Source: JACKDX01 sp964640175 (GTDB taxonomy: Bacteria > Myxococcota_A > Polyangia > Polyangiales > GCA-016699535). From it: a DNA stretch of 46,716 nucleotides. This document shows, one piece after another, positions 17,592-25,735 of this stretch. The translations under genes were made by a program, and so were the position numbers. The notes below the pieces were generated by a model. That model saw only the letters and a program-made list of their open reading frames with translations, did not search any database and was not told the DNA's origin. The first letter of the stretch is position 1. Each line of letters begins with the position of its first letter. Location of the stretch: NCBI GenBank assembly GCA_964640175.1, contig CAZXFW010000015.1, forward strand, positions 1 through 46,716, in the 5' to 3' direction.

Positions 17592-18776
17592 ATGAACACG
17601 ACATGGAAAAAACTAGGTGTGCTTGGCGCCATGGGCCTAGGGTTGGTGGCTTGTAGTGATGATGATGCAGAAAGCACTGTTCCCAAAGAACTCACAACGG
17701 CTGCAGTCGCAAACTATGCGGATATCGTACATGCTAGCTATACCGACTCACTTAGCACCGCCAATGCTCTGAAAGAGGCCAATGCAGCTTTGGTGGAAGA
17801 CCCGACTGAAGAAGCGCTTGATGACGCAAGGGACGCATGGCTAGAAGCGCGGGAACCTTATCTTCAAACGGAAGTTTACCGATTTTACGAAGGCCCCATC
17901 GATAATGCCGAAGATGGCCCCGAAGGATTGATTAATGCATGGCCCTTGGATGAGAACTACATTGACTACGTCGAGGATGATGACAGTGCAGGCATTATTA
18001 ACGATACCGATGTGACGATTGATGCTGCAACCTTGGAGTCTAAGAATGAAGAGGGTGGCGAAAAGAACATTGCGACTGGCTACCATGCCATTGAATTCTT
18101 ATTGTGGGGGCAAGACCTCAGCGAGGATGGTCCTGGTGCGCGTCCTTACACAGACTATGTGGACGGCGGAACAGCAGCGAATCAGGATCGCCGCGGACAA
18201 TATCTGAACACAGTTTCTGAGCTTTTGGCAGATGAGCTAGAAGGCTTAGTCGCTGCATGGGCTCCAAACGATGAGAACAACTACCGAGCTGACATTGTCA
18301 ACGCAGAGCCCAAGGAAGGCCTCCGACGCATTCTCACAGGCATGATTGTGCTTAGCGGGTTTGAAACCGGTGGTGAGCGTTTGCAGGCTGCGTTGGATGC
18401 GGGTGACCAAGAGGAAGAGCACTCTTGCTTTAGCGACAACACGCATCGAGATATGGTTCAAGATGTTCAAGGTGTGCAGAACGTGTATCTTGGTACCTAT
18501 GAGCGTTTGGACGGAAGCAAAATCGAAGGAACAGGCATTCGTCACGTGATCGAAGCCCGTGATGAAGCGCTTGCTCAAGCCATTGAGGACAAGATTGCGG
18601 ATAGCCTGGCAAAGGCCAAGGCGTTGCATGTGCCTTTCGACCAGGAAATCCAGTCTGATAATGAAGAGGGCAAAGCGCGGGTCACTGCATTGGTCACATC
18701 GCTTCAAGAGCTAGAGGCGCTGTTGCAAGATGCGTTTAGGTTGTTTGAGCTTGATATTCCGGACGATCCGGCCTAA
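17592..18776 (+). CDS. Imelysin/IrpA-family lipoprotein (iron-regulated)
   Basis: The 394-residue protein has a lipoprotein signal ending LVAC (Cys21), followed by an acidic linker, so it should be anchored in the outer membrane facing the periplasm. The body is an imelysin-type helical fold. The diagnostic GxHxxE motif is present as GYHAIE (Gly163, His165, Glu168). A second conserved part includes GMIVLSGFETGGERL. Family members (IrpA, ICMP, COG3487) are iron-regulated envelope proteins whose molecular role is still unclear; metal binding at GxHxxE is proposed. AGGAG (17577-17581) precedes the ATG. It is the first gene of an operon with the di-heme, second imelysin and HTTM genes. Confidence 0.88.
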   Translation: MNTTWKKLGVLGAMGLGLVACSDDDAESTVPKELTTAAVANYADIVHASYTDSLSTANALKEANAALVEDPTEEALDDARDAWLEAREPYLQTEVYRFYEGPIDNAEDGPEGLINAWPLDENYIDYVEDDDSAGIINDTDVTIDAATLESKNEEGGEKNIATGYHAIEFLLWGQDLSEDGPGARPYTDYVDGGTAANQDRRGQYLNTVSELLADELEGLVAAWAPNDENNYRADIVNAEPKEGLRRILTGMIVLSGFETGGERLQAALDAGDQEEEHSCFSDNTHRDMVQDVQGVQNVYLGTYERLDGSKIEGTGIRHVIEARDEALAQAIEDKIADSLAKAKALHVPFDQEIQSDNEEGKARVTALVTSLQELEALLQDAFRLFELDIPDDPA

Positions 18777-18788
18777 GGGGCTCGGGTG

Positions 18789-20222
18789 ATGCAGTCAGGC
18801 ATGTTTCAAAAACCCATGGCCAATAAAAGGTCATGGGTTTTTGTTTGTTTGGCTGGATGGCTGATGTTGGCCTGTGAATCCGAAGAAACCCTACAAGCCG
18901 ATCCTGCGGAACGTTTACCTGGTGGGGCTAGCACCAATACGTTGCTTCTAGGGGTTAATGCATTTACGCGGCCTGCGGAGAATATTGTAGCAGAGCACGA
19001 GCCTTTGTTTTTTACGGGCAACAGTTTTTTCAATCAAGCATGGGTCGAAGCTCCTTCAAGCACGACCGCGCGAGATGGGCTTGGGCCGCTTTTCAGTGCG
19101 CGTTCATGTGCAGCATGCCATTTCAAAGATGGTCGAGGACGCCCCCCGTTAGAGCCGGATGAATCCTTTCTGAGTCTTATTGTGGGTGTGGGCGTGATTG
19201 AGCAGGAGCAAGAGGAAGCGCACCTGGTTAAAGACCCAGTGTACGGCAATCAATTGCAGCCGTTTGCGATACCCGATGTTCCAGTCGAAGCTTCGCCTCA
19301 AGTGCATTATGAGGCTGTTCAAGGGACTTATGCAGATGGACAGCCGTATGAACTCATGCATCCTACCTATGAGATTGTAAACCCAGCTTACGGTGAACCA
19401 TCGGAAGCATTGGTGCTGATGCCGCGCGTTGCTCCACATGTCGCTGGGATGGGGTTGTTAGATGCGATTCCTGAAGAGCGCCTGCGCGAGCTTGAAGATC
19501 CTGAGGACAGTGATGGAGATGGCATTAGTGGTCGAGTACGCATGGTCAACGATGTAGTATCAAATCAGCTAAAGCCAGGGCGCTATGGATGGAAGGCTGA
19601 AAAACCCACGATTCTTCAACAAGTGGCAACTGCATTTCGCAATGACATTGGGATTACCAGCCCGGTGTTTGCAAACGATGATTGCACAGCAACGCAAACT
19701 CAATGTTTAATGACGCCATCTGGAGGCGAGCCTGAGATCAGCCAAGACATTTTTGGCAAGGTGGTAGCGTACAACCATCTTTTGGCAGTTCCTGTACGTC
19801 CACTATGGGATGACCCAGACGTGTTACGTGGAAAGAAGTTGTTTGAAGAGCTTAACTGTGTCGGATGCCATGTGCCAAGTCATGAGACGGGAGAGTCTGA
19901 GTTTGAGGAGCTTTCCTTTCAACAGATTTTTCCTTATACGGATTTGCTACTTCACGACATGGGCAAGGAGCTAAGTGACGCAATTCCACCAGGGCTGACA
20001 GCTCCTCTGGAGGCACAAGAGTGGCGCACGCCACCTTTGTGGGGCATTGGACGGGTTGAGACAGTGAATGGCCATACGAGGTTTTTACATGATGGCCGTG
20101 CACGTAATTTGGAAGAAGCCATTTTATGGCATGGCGGTGAAGCAGAATCCTCTCGTGAAGCTTTCAAAGCGCTTTCGTCTGAAGAACGTGCCTTGATCCT
20201 TAAATTTTTGGAGTCATTATGA
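18789..20222 (+). CDS. Di-heme oxidoreductase-like lipoprotein (DUF1111, COG3488)
   Basis: The protein (about 477 residues) has a lipoprotein signal ending LMLAC and two c-type heme sites: CAACH at residues 107-111, in the context SCAACHFKDGRGRPP, and CVGCH at about 357-361. The C-terminus RFLHDGRARNLEEAILWHGG matches the MauG/cytochrome c peroxidase-like end of the DUF1111 family. It probably carries out periplasmic redox chemistry; the substrate is unknown. COG3488 proteins recur beside imelysins. The ATG at 18789 is chosen, as AAGGGG sits eight bases upstream; GTG 18786 is possible. It starts 12 bp after the first imelysin gene and overlaps the next gene by ATGA. Confidence 0.88.
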   Translation: MQSGMFQKPMANKRSWVFVCLAGWLMLACESEETLQADPAERLPGGASTNTLLLGVNAFTRPAENIVAEHEPLFFTGNSFFNQAWVEAPSSTTARDGLGPLFSARSCAACHFKDGRGRPPLEPDESFLSLIVGVGVIEQEQEEAHLVKDPVYGNQLQPFAIPDVPVEASPQVHYEAVQGTYADGQPYELMHPTYEIVNPAYGEPSEALVLMPRVAPHVAGMGLLDAIPEERLRELEDPEDSDGDGISGRVRMVNDVVSNQLKPGRYGWKAEKPTILQQVATAFRNDIGITSPVFANDDCTATQTQCLMTPSGGEPEISQDIFGKVVAYNHLLAVPVRPLWDDPDVLRGKKLFEELNCVGCHVPSHETGESEFEELSFQQIFPYTDLLLHDMGKELSDAIPPGLTAPLEAQEWRTPPLWGIGRVETVNGHTRFLHDGRARNLEEAILWHGGEAESSREAFKALSSEERALILKFLESL

Positions 20223-21316
20223 AAACGAAAAACACACTGCATGCTTTGGGATGGATCCTTTTGATCATGACCGTTGCAGCATGTTCGGGCACGGAAAAAG
20301 ATTCTCGTCAGCAAGTGTTGTTTTCTTGGGGCGAGACTGTGATTCTTGAAGGATATCAGTCATTTGCAGATGACGCTGCAGCGCTTCACACGGCGGCTAC
20401 GGCGTTTTGTGCTGCTCAGGATGAAAGCTCTCTCAACGCGGTGCGCTTGGCTTGGGATAAGGCCCGTTCAAGCTGGAAGCTCATGGAAGTGTTTGCCTTT
20501 GGGCCTTATACAGCCTATCCAGCGCGCCTTGGCCCTAACATTGATTTTTGGCCAGCACGAGCAGACCGAATTGAAGAAGTGCTTGCAGGAGAAGATGCTC
20601 TGACGACAGAGTCTATGCCGCCACGTGGAGCTACCCAACGAGGGCTGCCAGTCATAGAGTATCTTTTGTATGCAGAGCACGATGCGAGCGTGGATGCTTT
20701 TAGTGCGCATTCACGACGTTGTGATTACTTAGTTGCGGCCAGTGATGACCTCAGTCACATGGCGTCGGCCATGTTTGCTGCATGGGATCCTACACAAGAG
20801 GGGTATCTTGAAGAGCTCACGCAACCCAACGCGGACAGTATGTACATGGACTCTCAGGAAGCCATGTCAGAAATAGTCAATCGTATGGCATTTACGATTG
20901 AAAACATCCGCCGAGATAAACTGGGTAAACCACTGGGTGATACCGAGACGGGGATTGCGCATCCTGAAAGTGTGGAGTCGTTTTACAGTGGCCGTTCGCT
21001 TCAAGATACACGCGATGCTTTAGCAACAGTGGGTGTGCTGTTTTCTGGAATAGAAGAAAAGGGAACACGTGGTTTAGTGAGTTTGCCACGCTTGAAAGAC
21101 CGGCAGGATCTGATCGATGCCTTCGAAGAACAGTTTTTAAAAGCAAATACAGAACTCGATGCGATTGAAGATCCGCTTTCTCTCGCCGTCCAAGAACAAC
21201 CTGCATTGGTGGAGCGCGCGATAGATACCCTGCGTAATTTGCAGACGTTGATCCATGCGGACGTGATCAATGTACTTGGGCTAAGTATTGCATTTAACGA
21301 CACGGACGGTGACTAA
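20219..21316 (+). CDS. Second imelysin-family lipoprotein (COG3489-like)
   Basis: A 365-residue protein with a signal ending TVAAC (Cys22) and an imelysin fold. The motif position reads GLPVIEYLLY (Gly142, Glu147), the COG3489 variant in which the histidine of GxHxxE is not present. The N-terminal part includes SWKLMEVFAFGPY and LGPNIDFWPAR, and the C-terminus ends in an amphipathic helix. The start codon overlaps the stop of the di-heme gene (ATGA), implying tight translational coupling. Two divergent imelysins in one operon, one with and one without the His, suggests they are different partners rather than duplicates. Confidence 0.87.
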   Translation: MKTKNTLHALGWILLIMTVAACSGTEKDSRQQVLFSWGETVILEGYQSFADDAAALHTAATAFCAAQDESSLNAVRLAWDKARSSWKLMEVFAFGPYTAYPARLGPNIDFWPARADRIEEVLAGEDALTTESMPPRGATQRGLPVIEYLLYAEHDASVDAFSAHSRRCDYLVAASDDLSHMASAMFAAWDPTQEGYLEELTQPNADSMYMDSQEAMSEIVNRMAFTIENIRRDKLGKPLGDTETGIAHPESVESFYSGRSLQDTRDALATVGVLFSGIEEKGTRGLVSLPRLKDRQDLIDAFEEQFLKANTELDAIEDPLSLAVQEQPALVERAIDTLRNLQTLIHADVINVLGLSIAFNDTDGD

Positions 21317-22676
21317 CGCTCGCATAAGCCTTCGGGCCTGGCTGAATACGCCACACGATCCGGCGGGGTTGGCTGTGTTCCGGATGTTGTTCGGTCTGCT
21401 GATGTGCATGGCCACCGTCCGATTTTGGGCCAGGGGCTGGATCGATACAATTTACCTCAAGCCTACCTTTCATTTTACGTATCTGGGCTTTGAATGGGTG
21501 CGGCCTTGGGGCCCTCTGGGAATGTATGTGCACTTTTTTGGCATGGCTGTCAGTGCTGCATGCATTGCGTTGGGTATAAAGCCGCGGTGGTTTGCAGGCG
21601 TGTTTTTCTTGCTATTTACCTGGGCTGAGTTGCTTGAAAAAGCCGTCTATCTCAACCATTACTATTTGGTTACGCTCTTGTCGCTTTTGCTTGTGTTTGT
21701 ACCGACGGACCGTATGTGGGCGCTATGGCCGCATCGATATGCAAAGCCAACTCCGGCGGTGGGAAGATGGGCTTATGTATTACTGCGTGCACAAGTTGCC
21801 ATCGTCTATGTTTATGCAGGTGCTGCGAAGCTCAATAGCGATTGGCTGTTGAGGGCGGAGCCGTTGCATATCTGGCTACAAAACTATGAGAACTGGCCAT
21901 GGATTGGACCGTGGCTTGCGAGTGCCCCTGCAGCGTATGCCATGAGTTGGGCAGGAGCGTGTTTTGATTTGAGCATTTGGATTTGGCTATCTTTAAAAAA
22001 AACACGGTGGATAGCTTACCTTGTAGCCGTCTTCTTTCATGTCACGATTTGGAGCATGTTTCCTGTAGGCATGTTTTCGTGGATCATGCTGGTTGCTGCC
22101 ACTGTCTTTTTTGATCCTGCCTGGCCGCGAGTTTTGTTGGCTCGGTGGGGAGTGGACTCAACGTGGCAAAGCGAAGGGGTAGCTTCGCCGAGTTTACCGC
22201 TCGCGTGGCTTTATGTGTTCAGCATGGGGGCATGGATTTTAGTGCAGTGTGTTATCCCTCTACGCTTTGTGTTGTATCCGGGCCATGTCAATTGGACCGA
22301 GCAAGGGTTTCGTTTTGCGTGGCGTGTCATGCTGGTTGAAAAAACAGGCCAGGTTGAATATCGCATAAAAACTCAGCATCCTTCACGCACATTCCACATC
22401 TATCCGAGACGACATCTTGAATATTTTCAATACCGCATGCTTTGTACGCAGCCCGATATGATCCATGAATATGCTTTGCATCTAGCAAAGGAGTACCGAC
22501 ATAAAGGTTATCGTAAGGTGGCTGTGTTTGCAGACGCGTTCATTGCGTGGAACGGAAGGCCCTCACGCCGAGCGATTGATCCCGAAGTGGACTTGGCGAA
22601 ACAACCACGTTCCTTGAAACCAGTGTCGTGGATTTTACCTAATCATATCCCTATTCCTCGGGGTGCTAGATTTTAG
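21309..22676 (+). CDS. HTTM-domain membrane protein (vitamin K-dependent gamma-carboxylase-like)
   Basis: A polytopic protein of about 455 residues. The N-terminal part includes FRMLFGLLM, a family hallmark, and there are several membrane helices. The motif YAGAAKLNSDW (about residues 169-179) corresponds to the region around Lys218, the proposed catalytic base of human gamma-glutamyl carboxylase. The C-terminal part is soluble, with HPSRTFHIYPRRHLEYFQYRML. Human VKGC carboxylates glutamate; bacterial members with this motif have no settled substrate. It overlaps the second imelysin gene, so it is the last gene of the operon. The start is GTG 21309; TTG 21288 would extend it by seven residues. 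Confidence 0.85.
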   Translation: MTNARISLRAWLNTPHDPAGLAVFRMLFGLLMCMATVRFWARGWIDTIYLKPTFHFTYLGFEWVRPWGPLGMYVHFFGMAVSAACIALGIKPRWFAGVFFLLFTWAELLEKAVYLNHYYLVTLLSLLLVFVPTDRMWALWPHRYAKPTPAVGRWAYVLLRAQVAIVYVYAGAAKLNSDWLLRAEPLHIWLQNYENWPWIGPWLASAPAAYAMSWAGACFDLSIWIWLSLKKTRWIAYLVAVFFHVTIWSMFPVGMFSWIMLVAATVFFDPAWPRVLLARWGVDSTWQSEGVASPSLPLAWLYVFSMGAWILVQCVIPLRFVLYPGHVNWTEQGFRFAWRVMLVEKTGQVEYRIKTQHPSRTFHIYPRRHLEYFQYRMLCTQPDMIHEYALHLAKEYRHKGYRKVAVFADAFIAWNGRPSRRAIDPEVDLAKQPRSLKPVSWILPNHIPIPRGARF

Positions 22677-22679
22677 TAA

Positions 22680-23420
22680 TTACTCAGTCGAGTTAAAGCG
22701 TGATCGCAGTAAATCCCAGCAAACGCTGCCAGCGTCTGTTCCGTTATCTTGGTATAGATTGCCATAGCAGCTGAAGCTTAGGTCATCCTGACAGACCACT
22801 CGAAGTCGCAGCTGTAATAGTATCCTAGCTCCACAGCACTGCGCTGGGCGGAGGGTACATCCACTGTCAGTTCTGATAGATCAAAATTTTCGAACCCTAC
22901 GATAAGTTTCATCCAATTTTCAGTATCAAGGGGTTGGCGTATTGTTTTCGTCAGCCGAAAAACGCATCGAGTACGTTCCTATTGGGTGGGTGGCTTCCGG
23001 ACAGTGTTGTTCAAACACGAAGGTCTGTTTATCCATGCCATATCCAGTCGACTTCGACCTCAAGATTTCTGGGGAACAAATCCCGCTTGCGGAGCATCGA
23101 AGTACATCCTTAACCCAATCAGCCACTATCGCAAGATGACTGATAGCCATGGAACATGGGTCAATTCCAAGGGAAGCTTCGGTACAATATTCGGTTGTGG
23201 TTTTGCCTCCAGGAACCTGTCAGCTGCTAGAGAGCACGCCATACACATACGCACCGCCGTTGAGCATTTGTGCATACACCGGGCCCCCGCCATTGCCGGG
23301 TTCCGCCAGCAGCGGATACTCCAAGGACCACTCCGCGTGATAGACCGGCTTTGTTGGACCAACACTTCCTCCTCCTAGGGAAGAAGTATTGCGAATCTCT
23401 GTAATTAATAGATTTCCTGT
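22680..23420 (-). pseudogene. Decayed trypsin-like (S1) serine protease
   Basis: Reading the minus strand gives a coherent secreted-protease C-terminal half broken by one stop and two frameshifts. Around 23280 it reads EPGNGGGPVY, where active S1 enzymes have GDSGGP. The catalytic serine position is thus glycine. GVLSSS follows, then an in-frame TGA at 23220-23222. The same frame continues with GGKTTTEYCTEASLGIDPC, ISHLAIVADWVKDVL (the usual C-terminal helix) and a cysteine-rich tail. The frame shifts near 22928 to LDTENWMKLIVGFENFDL and again near 22790 to DDLSFSCYGNLY, ending at TAA 22680-22682. The N-terminal half with His and Asp is missing. It is convergent with the HTTM gene. Confidence 0.7.
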
Positions 23421-23505
23421 ATGGCGCTTTATGCAAACATTAACTCAAGCAATTTGCATGCCATTGTGATGACAACGATTTCCCCACTCAGTGTGGAGCA
23501 AGCCT

Positions 23506-23570
23506 TAGGCCGTTGTATTAGCCTCCGGTGGTGTGGAGGCGTTAATAGTAGGGCGGTCCTTGAGTGCGTC
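23506..23570. repeat. Diverged duplicate of the rarA 3' end (left repeat)
   Basis: About 65 bases closely match 24299-24364. The shared stretches are TAGGCCGTTGT at the left and GCGGTCCTTGAGTGCGTC at the right, with a diverged hairpin loop between. On the minus strand it would encode DALKDR, the C-terminal end of RarA, before losing the frame. The repeat lies outside the higBA module, suggesting the module was acquired or the tail was duplicated. Confidence 0.75.
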
Positions 23571-23600
23571 CAGCGCGAAGGGGGGCGGGCGGGATCGAAG

Positions 23601-23620
23601 CAGTGGTGTTTGAACCACTG
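23601..23620 (-). terminator. Small hairpin after higA
   Basis: CAGTGG (23601-23606) and CCACTG (23615-23620) form a 6-bp hairpin seven bases beyond the higA stop. There is no T-tract, so it is a weak candidate terminator or 3' stabiliser. Confidence 0.3.
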
Positions 23621-23627
23621 GACCTAA

Positions 23628-23942
23628 TCAGCCAACTTTCCGATTTAGTGCCATCACCTCGATTTCTTTTTCGAGCAAGGAATGAAGCGCCTCTTCTGCA
23701 ATAAGCAGATCATAGCGGGTTTGCAAATTAAGCCAAAACTGCGCCTCCATTCCGAAAAACCGACCAAGGCGCAGCGCGGTATCTGCGGTAATAGCTCGCC
23801 TACCTTGCACAATTTCTCCGATGCGTCGTTGCGACACTTTGATACTCTTGGCAACGCGGTACTGAGAGATTGCCATGGGCTTGAGAAATTCCTCCAACAG
23901 AATCTCGCCGGGATGTATTGGCTTCCAATTTCGCTTTCGCAT
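23628..23942 (-). CDS. higA: HigA-family antitoxin (XRE helix-turn-helix)
   Basis: The 104-residue protein starts MRKRNWKPIHPGEIL and contains the HTH segment YRVAKSIKVSQRRIGEIVQG (about residues 28-47), followed by RLGRFFG and FWLNLQTRYDL, a strong HigA signature. HigA neutralises HigB and represses its own operon. It is the second gene, seven bases after the toxin gene, which is the usual HigB-HigA order. ATG 23942 is used; a longer frame to 23966 would overlap the toxin end. Confidence 0.9.
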   Translation of the reverse strand: MRKRNWKPIHPGEILLEEFLKPMAISQYRVAKSIKVSQRRIGEIVQGRRAITADTALRLGRFFGMEAQFWLNLQTRYDLLIAEEALHSLLEKEIEVMALNRKVG

Positions 23943-23949
23943 ATCTCCT

Positions 23950-24231
23950 CTAGTGATAATCAACAATCTTTACGTCATAGGCATTGCCATCACGCCATCT
24001 AAAGCAAACCCTCCACTGCCGATTGATACGTATGCTGTATTGTCCCGATCGATCCCCCCGTAGCTTCTCGAAATGATTTGAAGGAGGAATCCGCAATGAC
24101 AAAAGCTCGGTTACCGCTGCCAATATTTCAAGTTTCCGAGCAGCAATCCTTTGCATATGTATAGGAAAACGCCGCGAGACCTTCCCTTGAAAAATCTTCT
24201 GAGTTTCTTCGCATTTAAATGATTGTATCAT
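23950..24231 (-). CDS. higB: HigB-family toxin (RelE/ParE superfamily mRNA interferase)
   Basis: The 93-residue protein begins MIQSFKCEET. The C-terminal half has SGQYSIRINRQWRVCFRW, the RelE-fold sheet with the conserved RxxRI and CFRW parts, ending AYDVKIVDYH. HigB cleaves mRNA on translating ribosomes. ATG 24231 gives the standard family start. The gene precedes higA, and both are inserted next to rarA on the same strand. The module looks intact and probably functional. Confidence 0.9.
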   Translation of the reverse strand: MIQSFKCEETQKIFQGKVSRRFPIHMQRIAARKLEILAAVTELLSLRIPPSNHFEKLRGDRSGQYSIRINRQWRVCFRWRDGNAYDVKIVDYH

Positions 24232-24249
24232 AGTCGAACATAACGTCAA

Positions 24250-24281
24250 GCGTTACTAACACGTTGCGTTACTAGTCGCAA
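24250..24281 (-). promoter_or_regulatory. Candidate higBA promoter with direct-repeat operator
   Basis: On the minus strand TTGCGA (24276-24281) and TAGTAA (24253-24258) are spaced by 17 bases, about 22 bases before ATG 24231. Two direct copies of AGTAACGC (24250-24257 and 24266-24273) overlap the spacer and the -10 element, as expected for HigA autorepression. Both elements are imperfect. Confidence 0.4.
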
Positions 24282-24298
24282 GAGACTGCCAACCATAC

Positions 24299-24364
24299 TA
24301 GGCCGTTGTCTCACCCTTCGTGGTGTGAGAGGCCTTAGTAGTAGCGGCGGTCCTTGAGTGCGTC
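24299..24364. repeat. rarA 3' end and downstream hairpin (right repeat)
   Basis: This is the authentic end of rarA plus its downstream hairpin (GGCC ... GGCC with an inner TCTCAC/GTGAGA stem). A diverged copy lies at 23506-23570, and the higBA module lies in between, about 793 bases repeat to repeat. Confidence 0.75.
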
Positions 24365-25585
24365 TGGAAGGTAGTCGACGCCTTCTGCGAAGCCACCTTC
24401 GTCATGGGGATAGCGGTAGCCTTCTCCGTACTTGAATGCTTTCATCAACGCTGTGGGTGCATTGCGCAAATGAAGCGGAACGGGCAACGCGCCAAATGTT
24501 TTGACATCGTGTTGCGCAGCTTGCCAGGCTTTGTAACCACGGTTGGATTTCGGGGCGGTGGCGAGATAGAGACAGCATTGCGCCAGTGCAAAGATGCATT
24601 CAGGGAGACCTAGACGCCGAACTGCCTGGTCCGCTGAGATCGCCAAAGACAGCGCTTGGGGATCGGCCTCACCGATGTCTTCACTGGCAAAGATGATCAT
24701 GCGTCGCATGAGAAAAAGCGGATCTTCTCCGCCTTCGAGCATGCGCATCAGCCAGTAAACGGCGGCATCGGGGCTACTGCCGCGCATGCTTTTGATGAAG
24801 GCGCTGATCAGGTTGTAATGTTCTTCGCCTTGTTTGTCGTAACGGATGGGGCGATGTGCCATGGCGGCTTGAACGTGATCAAGGCTTAGGTGTGGGGCGG
24901 ATTGGCTGCGTGCAAAATGGACCGCGCTTTCGAGGGTATCGAGTGCGCGTCGTGCATCGCCTTGAGACGATTGAGCAATGGCATCTAGAATGGCGTCTTC
25001 AGCGGCCATGGCATAGTTGCCGAGACCGGCGGAGGGATCGGTAAGCGCACGTTTGAGCAAGGTGACAATGTCGCTTGGCTCAAGCGCATGGAGCATGAGC
25101 ACCCGCGTGCGTGACAGCAGGGCAGCGTTGATCGCAAAGGATGGGTTTTCAGTGGTGGCGCCAATCAAGGTGACTACCCCTCGCTCGACATGAGGCAATA
25201 GCGCATCTTGCTGTGCTTTGTTAAAACGGTGAATCTCGTCGATAAAGAGCAGCGTGCGCGTGCCCTTGTTGCGTAAGGTTTCTTGCGCTTGTGCGATCAA
25301 CTTACGCAGCTCCGGCACGCCCCCCAAGACAGCACTAAACGGTACAAACGTATAAGCGCTTTGATGAGCCAAGGCTTGAGCAAGCGTTGTTTTGCCACTG
25401 CCGGGCGGTCCCCATAGGATCAACGAAGGCAGCTGTGCTTGTGCGATGGCTTGACGGATCCACGTGTTCTCGCCAAGCAGGTGTTTCTGGCCCACGATGT
25501 CTTCGATGCGATGAGGCCTCATGCGTTCTGCCAAAGGCGCACCACCAGACGATGTGTGATGGGTATGTTCAAAGAGGGTTTGCAC
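24335..25585 (-). CDS. rarA: Replication-associated recombination protein A (RarA/MgsA AAA+ ATPase)
   Basis: RarA is an AAA+ ATPase related to clamp-loader proteins that acts at stalled replication forks. The 416-residue product has Walker A GPPGSGKTT (about 59-67), Walker B LLFIDEIHRFNKAQQDALLP (DEIH at 115-118), the sensor motif IGATTENPSF and the C-terminal tetramerisation domain including YDKQGEEHYNLISAFIKSMR. The length is near the family norm of about 430. The C-terminus ends DALKDRRYY, close to the usual LK-rich RarA end. The downstream tail is duplicated at 23506-23570. Confidence 0.95.
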   Translation of the reverse strand: MQTLFEHTHHTSSGGAPLAERMRPHRIEDIVGQKHLLGENTWIRQAIAQAQLPSLILWGPPGSGKTTLAQALAHQSAYTFVPFSAVLGGVPELRKLIAQAQETLRNKGTRTLLFIDEIHRFNKAQQDALLPHVERGVVTLIGATTENPSFAINAALLSRTRVLMLHALEPSDIVTLLKRALTDPSAGLGNYAMAAEDAILDAIAQSSQGDARRALDTLESAVHFARSQSAPHLSLDHVQAAMAHRPIRYDKQGEEHYNLISAFIKSMRGSSPDAAVYWLMRMLEGGEDPLFLMRRMIIFASEDIGEADPQALSLAISADQAVRRLGLPECIFALAQCCLYLATAPKSNRGYKAWQAAQHDVKTFGALPVPLHLRNAPTALMKAFKYGEGYRYPHDEGGFAEGVDYLPDALKDRRYY

Positions 25586-25658
25586 GCTCTAGGGGGTATA
25601 GTCGTTCTTCGGAGGCTCTGAAAGGTGTTTGGCGATACATAGGAAATTCCGCAAAAAC

Positions 25659-25674
25659 ATGACATATTTGTCAT
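25659..25674. promoter_or_regulatory. Palindrome upstream of rarA
   Basis: ATGACATATTTGTCAT is a perfect palindrome with 6-bp arms in an AT-rich stretch 74 bases upstream of the rarA start. It could be an operator for a dimeric regulator. Apart from it, 25586-25735 shows no gene or other feature that I can support. Confidence 0.3.
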
Positions 25675-25735
25675 AAATTGTAACAAAAATATGCCAAAAA
25701 TGACAATGCTGCCTCACCGGATCCAAGTGTAGATG

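Noticed and set aside
22942..23378. Plus-strand reading frames in the gap after the HTTM gene
   Set aside because: No recognisable protein and no start signals. They are antisense to the protease-like pseudogene, which explains the open stretches.
23421..23627. Short plus-strand frame ahead of higA
   Set aside because: It crosses the rarA tail repeat and hairpins; codon pattern does not look coding.
24222..24249. TTGACG-16-TACAAT on the minus strand as the higBA promoter
   Set aside because: It looks better than the chosen promoter, but the -10 lies inside codons 2-4 of higB, so transcription would start after the ATG. No later in-frame start gives a sensible toxin.
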